39,766 bases of DNA from an uncultured bacterium (GTDB taxonomy: Bacteria; Bacillota; Clostridia; Lachnospirales; Lachnospiraceae). Location: contig CAMBUC010000001.1 of the NCBI GenBank assembly GCA_945871045.1, positions 1-39,766 of the forward strand, in the 5' to 3' direction. The translations under genes and the position numbers were made by a program. Below are positions 21,528 through 28,765 of this stretch, piece after piece (the first letter of the stretch is position 1; the number at the start of each line of letters is the position of its first letter). A model generated the notes under the pieces. The model saw nothing but the letters and a program-made list of their open reading frames with translations. It was not told the DNA's origin and did no database searches.

Positions 21528-23077
21528 TGCTGACGCCGGAATTTCTTGACGTGCTGCCGGACACTCTAATAAAGCTCTATGCGCAGGCGGAGCGGGATAT
21601 CCTCATGGACATGGCGCGAAGAATCGGTGCTTATGATTATTGGATTCCTGCAGCGGAGCATCAGAAGCAGATGCTGAAAGAAATGGGCGCTGCGGAAGAA
21701 TATATCTATCAGCGTCTGTCGGAGCTGACAGGAAAGAGCACAGAAGAGCTGAAAGCCTTGTTTCTCATGGCAGCCAATGAGACATTAACGTCAGACGGAG
21801 AATATTATCAGGCGGCGGGACAGGAACCGGAGACGCTGGATACTTCCGAAAATCTGCAGAAGACTCTGACGGCAGGCATGAAGCAGACACAAAATGCTTT
21901 TAAAAATCTCACACGCACGACGGCAAAGGAAGCGACAGGCGCTTTTGTAAAGGTACTCGACCGTGCCTGGATGCAGATTTCTACCGGAGCCTTCGACTAC
22001 AACACGACGATCCGCTCAGCGGTAAAGACACTGGCAGAAAAGGGCATACAAACAGCTAACTATACGTCCGGAAAAACCACATCCGTCGAAGCAGCTGTTC
22101 GGCGAGCCGTACTGACGGGAATCAATCAGACTTCTCTGAAGATGCAGGATGCGCTCGCGGATGAAATGGACAGCGACTTAGTGGAAGTGACCGCCCATTC
22201 CGGCGCCCGGCCGGATCATGCGAAGTGGCAGGGCGGAGTCTACAGCCGTTCCGGAAAATCAAAGAAGTACCCGGATTTTAGAAAGTCTACCGGCTACGGA
22301 ACCGGTTCAGGTCTCGGCGGCTGGAACTGCCGGCATAATTTCTTTCCTTTTTTCGAAGGCAGTTCGCGTAAATATACGGAAGAACAGCTGAAAAAGCTGG
22401 AAGAAAAGGACATCGAGTACAACGGTCAGAAAATGACCAGGTACGAAGCGAGTCAGAAACAGCGGTACATAGAGCGTCAAATCCGGCGCTGGAAGCGTGA
22501 AAACGCCGCCATGCAGGCCGCAGGGCTGGATACTTACGAAAGCGCGGCTAAAATTAAGAAGTGGCAGGCTATTCAGAAAGATTTTATCAAACAGACGAAG
22601 CTGAAGCGGCAGTATGAGAGAGAGCGGGTACCAGGATTCGATTACAAGGCGGCGAAGCAGGTTGAGCGAGATATTGACGCACAGAAGAAAATTGAAAAGC
22701 AAAAACAGGAAAGATATAATAAAAAGAAAGAGGAAGCGATTCAGCTAATTAAGTCAGATACTACTTCGAAATCGATAAATCGCGGACACCAAAACAAGCA
22801 TATAAAAGATTCCGATGGATATATTGAAGGTCGAAGTTATATTTTTGGAACCTTGGAGGATGCTCAAGAACTTGTAGATCGTTATCACGGTACTGGAGAA
22901 GTGAAATTAACCGCATCTATAGAGTGGACGCACAAAGAATTTGTCGTTGCTGATGAACCGATAGGTGTGTGGATTGATAATACAACAGGAAAAGAATATG
23001 AGACCCGCCGATTCTCTATTCATTACGGTAAAAAAGGAACGCATATTGTTCCTGCAAAGGAGGTTGAGGAGGAATGA
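21527..23077 (+). CDS. MuF-type minor capsid protein with C-terminal Ntox50-like toxin domain
   Basis: A 516-residue protein. Residues about 1-370 are the phage minor capsid 2/MuF domain, with GAYDYWIPAAEHQKQMLKEM, TAHSGARPDHAKWQGG and GLGGWNCRHNFFPF. A basic coiled-coil linker (about 320-410) follows. The last 110 residues carry RGHQNKHIKDSDGYIEG (about 419), a variable middle and a conserved end FSIHYGKKGTHIVPA (about 498). That pattern matches the polymorphic-toxin type 50 (Ntox50) domain, a predicted RNase. DNA from about 22720 is visibly more A/T-rich than the capsid part. MuF proteins enter the head, so the toxin could be injected with DNA. Toxin role is inference; the downstream gene is the likely immunity gene. 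Confidence 0.85.
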   Translation: MLTPEFLDVLPDTLIKLYAQAERDILMDMARRIGAYDYWIPAAEHQKQMLKEMGAAEEYIYQRLSELTGKSTEELKALFLMAANETLTSDGEYYQAAGQEPETLDTSENLQKTLTAGMKQTQNAFKNLTRTTAKEATGAFVKVLDRAWMQISTGAFDYNTTIRSAVKTLAEKGIQTANYTSGKTTSVEAAVRRAVLTGINQTSLKMQDALADEMDSDLVEVTAHSGARPDHAKWQGGVYSRSGKSKKYPDFRKSTGYGTGSGLGGWNCRHNFFPFFEGSSRKYTEEQLKKLEEKDIEYNGQKMTRYEASQKQRYIERQIRRWKRENAAMQAAGLDTYESAAKIKKWQAIQKDFIKQTKLKRQYERERVPGFDYKAAKQVERDIDAQKKIEKQKQERYNKKKEEAIQLIKSDTTSKSINRGHQNKHIKDSDGYIEGRSYIFGTLEDAQELVDRYHGTGEVKLTASIEWTHKEFVVADEPIGVWIDNTTGKEYETRRFSIHYGKKGTHIVPAKEVEEE

Positions 23078-23253
23078 TTCTTGCTCAGGCACAAGGTAAA
23101 CGTGTTCGGATTACGCTTAAAGATGGTAAAGTTTTCGAGGGGCTTGCGTATGACTACACCTCAGAACTTGATAATGAACCAGATCCGGAAAGCATATCAA
23201 TAGATGGTTTTGAATTGTATGTTGACGAAATTAAAGAGATAGAAGCGATATAA
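23074..23253 (+). CDS. Small Sm-like protein, putative immunity to the Ntox50 domain
   Basis: A 59-residue protein with an Sm/SH3-like strand pattern (GKRVRITLKDGKVFEGLAYD, an acidic loop, then ISIDGFELYVDEIKEIEAI). It starts at ATG 23074, overlapping the toxin stop by four bases, and its ribosome sites (AAGGAGG and GAGGAGG) lie in the last toxin codons. The position, overlap and acidic character (against a basic RNase-like domain) are those of an immunity gene. The immunity role is inference; the fold call is moderately sure. Confidence 0.7.
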   Translation: MILAQAQGKRVRITLKDGKVFEGLAYDYTSELDNEPDPESISIDGFELYVDEIKEIEAI

Positions 23254-23271
23254 TAGAATACAGGTGAAAAT

Positions 23272-23589
23272 ATGGACAACTTCAAAGTCATATACAGAAT
23301 TCTCAAACATCTGGAAGCTATGATGGACGCTTCTGAACCGGATATGTCTCCGATTACAGCGGAAAGTCTTGGAATATCACAGATGCGCTGGATCCGTCTC
23401 ATAGAAATGTTAATCAATGAGGGATATATTGAAGGTGCGGAATTGGCATACTGTTTGCGCTCATCTCTGCCGATTGTTTGTGAGAGGGAGATGAGAATTT
23501 CACTGCAAGGTTTGGAATACCTGCAGGAGAACAATCTTATGAAAAAAGTTGCAAGTGATCTAAAAGACAACACAGAAATCCTTGCATAA
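23272..23589 (+). CDS. YjcQ-like winged-helix protein
   Basis: A 105-residue protein resembling the YjcQ family (MDNFKVIYRILKHLEAMMDA, ITAESLGISQMRWIRLIEML, then INEGYIEGAEL and ISLQGLEYLQENNLMKKV). This family has a winged-helix fold and often lies among phage head genes or beside accessory genes. GGTGAAAAT precedes the ATG. It may regulate the toxin-immunity pair or be a passenger. A terminator closes this insert just downstream. Confidence 0.8.
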   Translation: MDNFKVIYRILKHLEAMMDASEPDMSPITAESLGISQMRWIRLIEMLINEGYIEGAELAYCLRSSLPIVCEREMRISLQGLEYLQENNLMKKVASDLKDNTEILA

Positions 23590-23604
23590 CACAGAAGATA
23601 AATC

Positions 23605-23635
23605 AGCATCGTATCGAAAGGTACGGTGCTTTTTT
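23605..23635 (+). terminator. Intrinsic terminator after the cargo insert
   Basis: AGCATCGTA (23605-23613) pairs with TACGGTGCT (23622-23630; one G-U pair) around TCGAAAGG, followed by TTTTTT. It lies between the toxin/immunity/YjcQ insert and the scaffold gene in the middle of the head operon. The 95 bases that follow (to 23730) hold no gene. Confidence 0.8.
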
Positions 23636-23730
23636 ATACCCATTTTTGACCGATCCGAAGTCGAGAAACTACGGAGCCATAGAGGAAGCGACCCTCGAGA
23701 AAAAAGCGAAGTGGAACGAGGAGGAAACAC

Positions 23731-24243
23731 ATGGAACGTAAATTTTTAGAAGATCTGGGTCTGGAAAAAGAGACTGTCGACAAGATTCTCGATCAGAACA
23801 GCGCCGACATTGGAAAACACATCAAGACCATCGGCGCTTTAGAGCTCGAGCGCGACGGTCTGAAAACGCAGTTATCCGATGCCAACAGGCAGCTGGAGGG
23901 TTTCGATCCGGAGTGGAAGAAGAAAGCGGAAGCTGCGGAAAAGAAACTGAGCGCGAAGCGCTTTGAATTCGCTCTGGAAAAAGGTCTTTCTTCTTCTGGA
24001 GCACGTAATCCGAAGGCACTGGCCGGACTGATCGACCGAGCAAAAATTTCGCTGGACGACAGCGGAGATCTGATCGGGCTGGATACGCAGATTGAAGCGT
24101 TCAAAAAGGGAGAGGATACCGCGTTTTTATTCCAACCGGCGAAATCGAGCACAGGTCTTAGCCATGAAGGAAATAAAGAACCAGGCACAGATAAAAATGC
24201 ACAGGTAAATGCGGCTCTCAGAGCGGCATTCGGAAAGGAGTAA
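23731..24243 (+). CDS. Capsid scaffold protein (phage GP20-like)
   Basis: A 170-residue scaffold. An N-terminal LEDLGLEKETVDKILDQN segment, a long coiled coil (about 25-85; ALELERDGLKTQLSDANRQL), a Lys/Ala-rich stretch and a helical C-terminus ending NAALRAAFGKE match the minor structural GP20 family. It guides coat assembly and is lost from mature heads. GAGGAGG precedes the ATG. It is directly upstream of the major capsid gene. Confidence 0.93.
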   Translation: MERKFLEDLGLEKETVDKILDQNSADIGKHIKTIGALELERDGLKTQLSDANRQLEGFDPEWKKKAEAAEKKLSAKRFEFALEKGLSSSGARNPKALAGLIDRAKISLDDSGDLIGLDTQIEAFKKGEDTAFLFQPAKSSTGLSHEGNKEPGTDKNAQVNAALRAAFGKE

Positions 24244-24249
24244 GATACT

Positions 24250-25434
24250 ATGCCAGATATGATTTCCCGCCAGCAGGCGGAAGCTCTGATTCAGGAGCAG
24301 CTGATCAATACGATTCAGCAGGACACCCCAAAAAACTCGATCTTCATGCAGCTGGCACGTCGATTGCCAAATATGACCAGTAAAACGACGCGGATGCCGG
24401 TACTCGATATGCTGCCGATGGCCTACTGGGTTAATGGAGATAATGGCTTCAAACAGACCAGCCAGCAGGCGTGGGACAACGTGTATCTCACTGCTGAGGA
24501 ATTGGCGGTGATCGTACCGATTCCGGAAGCGGTGGTTGACGATGCATCCTTTGACATCATGGGCGAGGTAAGACCACGTGTCACGGAAGCGATCGGTATC
24601 CGTGTCGATCAGGCGGCTATTTTCGGTGTTAGTCGCCCGGCAAGCTGGCGTGCGGATATCATTACTTCCGCGCGGCAGGCAGGGAACAACGTAGCGCCGG
24701 GCAGCGACTTATATAACGCTCTTCTCGGAGAAAACGGTGTAATCTCCAAAGTAGAACAGGGCGGCCGTATGGTCAACGGCGCGGTTGCTGCCATGGCTAT
24801 GCGGGGAAAACTGAGAGGAATTAAAACGACGGAAGGCATGCCGATCTTTAAGTCGGATATGCAGGGCCCGACACAGTACGCACTGGATGGTGCACCGATG
24901 TACTTCCCAATGAATGGCGCCTTTGACACTTCCGTCGCGCAGCTGATCGTCGGCGACTGGTCTCAGGCGGTGTATTCCGTCCGTCAGGATATCACGGTCA
25001 AGATTTTGGATCAGGGTGTGATTCAGGATCCGAGTACGAAAGAAATTGTATATAACCTTGCACAGCAGGATATGATCGCACTTCGTGTAGTGTTCCGTAT
25101 GGGCTGGGCTCTGCCGAATCCGGCCACCAGACTGGATGAAGATCGTCTGTACGTGCCGTTTGCTTATTTGGAGCCGGCTACGGCGGTAACAACGCAGAAG
25201 GTTACTTTTACCGTGAAGAATAACGAGGAAGAACCGGAAGCGGTAGAAGGAGCGGTCATCGATTTAGACGGGGCGCGTCTGAAGACCGGAACAGACGGAA
25301 CTGCGATTTTTAACCTGCGAAAGGGAACCTACAACGCGAAAATTTCGAAGAAAGGTTACGGTACTGTTATCGAAACCGTTAATGTCGATGCGGCAGCCGT
25401 GAGCAAAGATATCACTCTGATCCCGAAAGAATAG
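24250..25434 (+). CDS. Major capsid protein (HK97 fold) with C-terminal Ig/carboxypeptidase-regulatory-like domain
   Basis: A 394-residue coat protein. Residues about 1-310 form an HK97-type coat domain (QDTPKNSIFMQLARRL, LTAEELAVIVPIPEAVVDDA, RVDQAAIFG, ALRVVFRMGWALPNP). About residues 315-394 add a beta-rich domain (VTFTVKNNEEEPEAVEGAVI, LKTGTDGTAIFNLRKGTYNA, TLIPKE) like the CarboxypepD-reg/PEGA-type surface domains. Such a domain could be displayed on the capsid surface to bind mucus or cells (inference). AAGGAG precedes the ATG. Confidence 0.93.
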   Translation: MPDMISRQQAEALIQEQLINTIQQDTPKNSIFMQLARRLPNMTSKTTRMPVLDMLPMAYWVNGDNGFKQTSQQAWDNVYLTAEELAVIVPIPEAVVDDASFDIMGEVRPRVTEAIGIRVDQAAIFGVSRPASWRADIITSARQAGNNVAPGSDLYNALLGENGVISKVEQGGRMVNGAVAAMAMRGKLRGIKTTEGMPIFKSDMQGPTQYALDGAPMYFPMNGAFDTSVAQLIVGDWSQAVYSVRQDITVKILDQGVIQDPSTKEIVYNLAQQDMIALRVVFRMGWALPNPATRLDEDRLYVPFAYLEPATAVTTQKVTFTVKNNEEEPEAVEGAVIDLDGARLKTGTDGTAIFNLRKGTYNAKISKKGYGTVIETVNVDAAAVSKDITLIPKE

Positions 25435-25446
25435 GGAGGAAGAAGC

Positions 25447-25824
25447 ATGCTGACAGTTGATTACAGTTTTTACAGCGAGGTCTATCAAGGGACTGCAATT
25501 CGGTCGGAGGAATGGCCGGAATACGCTCGAAGCGCTGCGGTTTACTTGAATGCCGTTACTTTTGGACGAGCATCAAATGCTCTGCCTTCCCTCTTGCTGG
25601 ACAACTGTCGAATGGCATTGTGTGCCGTTGCTGATGCGGATTTTCAGCAGGACGCGGGAGGAGAAGTCGCCAGCGCCAGTAATGACGGCTACAGTGAAAC
25701 CTATGTGACCAGTCAAAAGACACCGGAGCAGCGGCGTTATGCCGCTGTAACCGGTTATCTGGCGACGACCGGTCTGCTATATCAGGGAGGTGGTGCGCCG
25801 TGTTGTTATGCACCGAAACCATAA
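25447..25824 (+). CDS. Head-tail connector protein (adaptor)
   Basis: A 125-residue helical adaptor of the gp6-like type, with an N-terminal TVDYSFYSEVYQGTAIRSEE, an alpha-helical middle (LLLDNCRMALCAVADADFQQ) and GYSETYV then AVTGYLATTGLLY. It would form the ring under the portal. GGGAGGAAG precedes the ATG. It overlaps the next gene by 25 bases. Confidence 0.85.
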   Translation: MLTVDYSFYSEVYQGTAIRSEEWPEYARSAAVYLNAVTFGRASNALPSLLLDNCRMALCAVADADFQQDAGGEVASASNDGYSETYVTSQKTPEQRRYAAVTGYLATTGLLYQGGGAPCCYAPKP

Positions 25825-26144
25825 CTTTGATCCAGCCGCAGCGCACAGATGACGGCGAGGCTTACCTTCTCACAGAGATTATCGGCGCAAGCTGGTACGG
25901 AAAACGGGTGGTCACCCAGACCACAAAGGGGGCGGAACCCCAGAATACCTATATCGTGCGAATTCCGGAGTCCAACATGCCGGCCGGGGTGATGCCAAAG
26001 CGCGGAGATTTCGTTATCCGCGGCATCGTCGAGGAAATAAAACACGCGCCGGCAGACTTTGCTGACCGGGAATATTTCTGCATCACTTCGATGGGTGATA
26101 ACCGGAGAGGAAGACTGCGGCATTGGGTGGTGAGCGGATCATGA
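25800..26144 (+). CDS. Head closure protein (putative minor capsid protein)
   Basis: A 114-residue beta-rich protein starting at GTG 25800 behind GGAGGTGG, inside the end of the preceding gene. ITLIQPQRTDDGEAYLLTEI, GKRVVTQTTKGAEPQNTYIV and a C-terminal REYFCITSMGDNRRG fit the stopper/head-closure position between adaptor and HK97-gp10-like protein. The function is from gene order and size. Confidence 0.75.
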   Translation: MLLCTETITLIQPQRTDDGEAYLLTEIIGASWYGKRVVTQTTKGAEPQNTYIVRIPESNMPAGVMPKRGDFVIRGIVEEIKHAPADFADREYFCITSMGDNRRGRLRHWVVSGS

Positions 26145-26548
26145 AGATCAATATTGATGTGGATGCAATTCTGCGAAGCCGCGGGATGGGTTCAGATGCG
26201 AAGACACAGCGATTTATCGCAAATGAAGTGGCAAATCTCTCAGATGACTATGTCCCCTTTCAAAGTGGAACGCTGAAGAACACGCGAATTATCGCAAACG
26301 ATGGGAGTTCGATCACCTATCGGGGACCTTACGCGCACTATCACTGGGTAGGCGAGATCTATGGTCCTAACATTCCACTGGGCGATGAGGGATTTTTCTC
26401 CCGCGCCCCGAAGAAACCCACCGGGCGCCAGATGGCGTACGACGGCGGCCCGATGCGGGGGCCGAGGTGGACGGAGCGGATGATGGCAAACCGAAGAGCC
26501 GATCTGATGAAACGAATTGCCGTATATGTGGGAGGAAAAGCAAGATGA
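26141..26548 (+). CDS. Minor capsid 2 / HK97 gp10-like tail-joining protein
   Basis: A 135-residue protein with SDDYVPFQSGTLKNTRII, YRGPYAHYHWVGEIYGPN and ARTEWMM-like basic helices near its end (RWTERMMANRRADLMKRI), as in the minor capsid 2 (Pfam Minor_capsid_2) family. ATG 26141 overlaps the preceding stop (ATGA). It sits in the head-tail joining set between head closure and tail terminator. Confidence 0.85.
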   Translation: MKINIDVDAILRSRGMGSDAKTQRFIANEVANLSDDYVPFQSGTLKNTRIIANDGSSITYRGPYAHYHWVGEIYGPNIPLGDEGFFSRAPKKPTGRQMAYDGGPMRGPRWTERMMANRRADLMKRIAVYVGGKAR

Positions 26549-26976
26549 CGAATATCGAAGCCGTGCGCAAATGGCTGCGCACGTACGAGTCGCTTTCTTC
26601 CGGACGTCTTGGCGTGGATTTTCTTCCGGAAAAGGCACAGACCTATTCGGTGGACAGTGTGCCGGGACCGGAGATCGTAAAGAGATATCTGGATGGATCG
26701 GCGGTAAAACAGTTTGATTTCGTTCTGGCTTCCCGGGAATTCTTCGGAGATTCCATCGGACAGAACGCGGATAATCTGCAGTGGTACGAAGAGTTTTCCG
26801 CTTGGGTAGCGCAACAGAACCGACGGCCGAAGCATTTGCCGGAGCTGATGCCGGGCAGACGGGCGCAGAAAGTGGAAGTGACTACCAGCGGATACCCCTT
26901 TCAGATGACTTCTGAAGGAAAAGCCAGATATCAGATACAGCTAAAAATGACATATTTTGAGAAAGGAGCGCGGTAA
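26545..26976 (+). CDS. Tail terminator-like protein (Minor_capsid_3)
   Basis: A 143-residue protein with an N-terminal helix (NIEAVRKWLRTYESL), YSVDSVPGPEIVKRYLDGSA and a C-terminal Minor_capsid_3 signature GYPFQMTSEGKARYQIQLKM. The family occupies the tail-terminator position. ATG 26545 follows GGAGG and overlaps the previous stop. Confidence 0.85.
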   Translation: MTNIEAVRKWLRTYESLSSGRLGVDFLPEKAQTYSVDSVPGPEIVKRYLDGSAVKQFDFVLASREFFGDSIGQNADNLQWYEEFSAWVAQQNRRPKHLPELMPGRRAQKVEVTTSGYPFQMTSEGKARYQIQLKMTYFEKGAR

Positions 26977-26978
26977 TT

Positions 26979-27485
26979 ATGAAATTATCCGAACTGATGG
27001 CAGGTTATACGCCGGATGAGGAGTATGCCGGCATTACAAACACAGATGATTTTGTACTGGCAATCGATATTGCAGATACGCCCAGCACAAAAAAGGGAGA
27101 ATACATTGTCGTAGAAACCGGTGTGACAGCGGTAGATGCGCAGCTGAATCCGGAGACAGAAGATAAAACTTATTTAAGAGCGGGAAAGAGTACCAACAAA
27201 ACGGCGACCCAGCGGACTTTCAATGTCACTGGAGATCGGTTCGAGGGAGACGAATTCCAGGATTATGCTTGCAGCCATGCAATTAAATTCGGCAAGGGTC
27301 AGAAAATCGTCAAGCCTTATGTATATTTTTCATTGCTCACAGGCAAAGGGGAAAGCGGTCAGGCGGCGATTATTGTAAACTCCGATGGATCCGGAGATGC
27401 AGGCGCGGCAGCAGAGGTGGATATCGATATCATGTGCAACAATTCTGCCCCGGTGGAATATACCTACGCCGCAGACAGTGAGTAG
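26979..27485 (+). CDS. Major tail (tube) protein
   Basis: A 168-residue tail tube subunit: DDFVLAIDIADTPSTKKGEY, then QLNPETEDKTYLRAGKST, VTGDRFEGDEFQDYACSHAI and a beta-rich end. This is the typical siphovirus tail-tube pattern between tail terminator and chaperones. AAAGGAGCG precedes the ATG, only two bases after the previous stop. Confidence 0.9.
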   Translation: MKLSELMAGYTPDEEYAGITNTDDFVLAIDIADTPSTKKGEYIVVETGVTAVDAQLNPETEDKTYLRAGKSTNKTATQRTFNVTGDRFEGDEFQDYACSHAIKFGKGQKIVKPYVYFSLLTGKGESGQAAIIVNSDGSGDAGAAAEVDIDIMCNNSAPVEYTYAADSE

Positions 27486-27495
27486 GAGGATAGGA

Positions 27496-27981
27496 ATGGA
27501 AACATACAGAGTCAATGGCTACGAGGTGGAGTTTGATATCTTTGATCTTACAAATCTGGAACTCTTTGAGTCAGAAAGAAATTTCGCCATGAAGAGAGCT
27601 GAGGAAATGCAGGCTGGTGTTACCGATGGTAACGCGTTAGAGACGCTTCATGAAATGTGTGAGATCGTTCGGGACTTTTTCGATGTCGTGCTGGGAGAGG
27701 GGATCTCCAATAAAATTTTTGGAGCGCGAAGAAACGTCATGACCGAAATGTCAGCCTTGACGAAATTTCTGCAGGACGTGTCTGATGTAATGGATCGTGC
27801 GAAAACACAGATTCTGCAGGTGGAATCGAATTCGCCAACGCGTCCTCCTATGAATCGCCAGCAGAGAAGAGAGGCGGAACGTAAAGCAGAAAGAGAAAAG
27901 CGCAGACAGGAGGCAGCGCAGCGTGCGAAATCCAACGCGGACACTGCAGGAAGCTCGCTGAATACGTCAGTTGAAGCGTAA
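27496..27981 (+). CDS. Tail assembly chaperone (DUF6673-like)
   Basis: A 161-residue protein opening YRVNGYEVEFDIFDLTNLEL with FFDVVLGEGISNKIFGARRN and a charged basic tail (RQQRREAERKAEREKRRQEA is within it). It matches the DUF6673 tail chaperone set. GGAGG precedes ATG 27496. It overlaps the Gp15-like gene by 11 bases in the +1 frame, without an obvious slippery heptamer. Confidence 0.85.
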   Translation: METYRVNGYEVEFDIFDLTNLELFESERNFAMKRAEEMQAGVTDGNALETLHEMCEIVRDFFDVVLGEGISNKIFGARRNVMTEMSALTKFLQDVSDVMDRAKTQILQVESNSPTRPPMNRQQRREAERKAEREKRRQEAAQRAKSNADTAGSSLNTSVEA

Positions 27982-28582
27982 TCCTTTTGAACTGCTGCCG
28001 GATACCGTAAAAGTTGGCGGCGTACAAGTACGTATTAATCCGGATTTTCGCGTCGGTGTTTCGATTGAAACCGAAATGTTACAGGAACATCCGGATGTGG
28101 AAGGTCTGCTGGATCTGTTCTATCCGGTAGGCGTTCCGCAGCCGATAGAGGAAGCGGCCGAGCAGATGATTCGGTTTTATGCCGGAGAAAAAGAGGAAGA
28201 AAACGGAGAGGTACCGAAGATGATTTCTGCATCGAAGGGACGAATCTATGATTTTTCTCTGGATGCCGATGCTCTGACCGCTTCTTTTGCGCAAGCCTAC
28301 GGCATTGATCTGGAACATGACTTAATGCACTGGTGGAAGTTTCGCCGGCTGATGTTCGGTCTCCCTGCAGATACATCTTTTATGCAGCGAATCCATATTC
28401 GCAGCGTGGACATCAATAAAGTAGATAAGTCTCAGAAGGGCTATTACCGGAAGATGAAAAAACTCTATGCTATCCGGCAGCCGGAAAAGAAGCGGAAAAT
28501 GACCGCGGAAGAACGAAACGAACAGATGCGCCAAAAAGTAGCAAAACGATTTGAGGAGGCGCAGGCACATGCAGAAAATTAA
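27971..28582 (+). CDS. Bacteriophage Gp15-like tail chaperone
   Basis: A 203-residue Gp15-family protein (NPFELLPDTVKVGGVQVRIN, PDFRVGVSIETEMLQ, SLDADALTASFAQAYGIDLE, LMHWWKFRRLMFGLP). The only possible start is TTG 27971, because a stop lies in frame at 27959-27961 and no ATG follows before the conserved region. The ribosome site is weak and distant, so translation is probably coupled to the overlapping DUF6673 gene. The second tail-chaperone component, acting with the tape measure. Confidence 0.9.
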   Translation: MKRNPFELLPDTVKVGGVQVRINPDFRVGVSIETEMLQEHPDVEGLLDLFYPVGVPQPIEEAAEQMIRFYAGEKEEENGEVPKMISASKGRIYDFSLDADALTASFAQAYGIDLEHDLMHWWKFRRLMFGLPADTSFMQRIHIRSVDINKVDKSQKGYYRKMKKLYAIRQPEKKRKMTAEERNEQMRQKVAKRFEEAQAHAEN

Positions 28583-28718
28583 ATGTCCGTACTGCGGCTA
28601 TGTGATGCCTCTAACCCGCACAAAAAGCGCGGTGTGCAGAGGCCTTTTTATCAAGTGTAAAGGCCGCCGATGCGGACGTATTTTTGAGATCAAAATACCG
28701 GAACGAGAAATCAAGTAG
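28569..28718 (+). CDS. Com-like zinc-finger protein, 49 aa
   Basis: A small protein with CPYCGYVM, then CRGLFIKCKGRRCGRIFEI: a four-cysteine ribbon like Mu Com and related phage translation/transcription regulators. It starts inside the end of the Gp15 gene (14-base overlap) behind GAGGAGGCG. It lies between tail chaperone and tape measure. Confidence 0.8.
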   Translation: MQKIKCPYCGYVMPLTRTKSAVCRGLFIKCKGRRCGRIFEIKIPEREIK

Positions 28719-28765
28719 CGCCTGAGAGCCGATGATTTCGCCACGATGAAAAGGAGGTGGGATCA

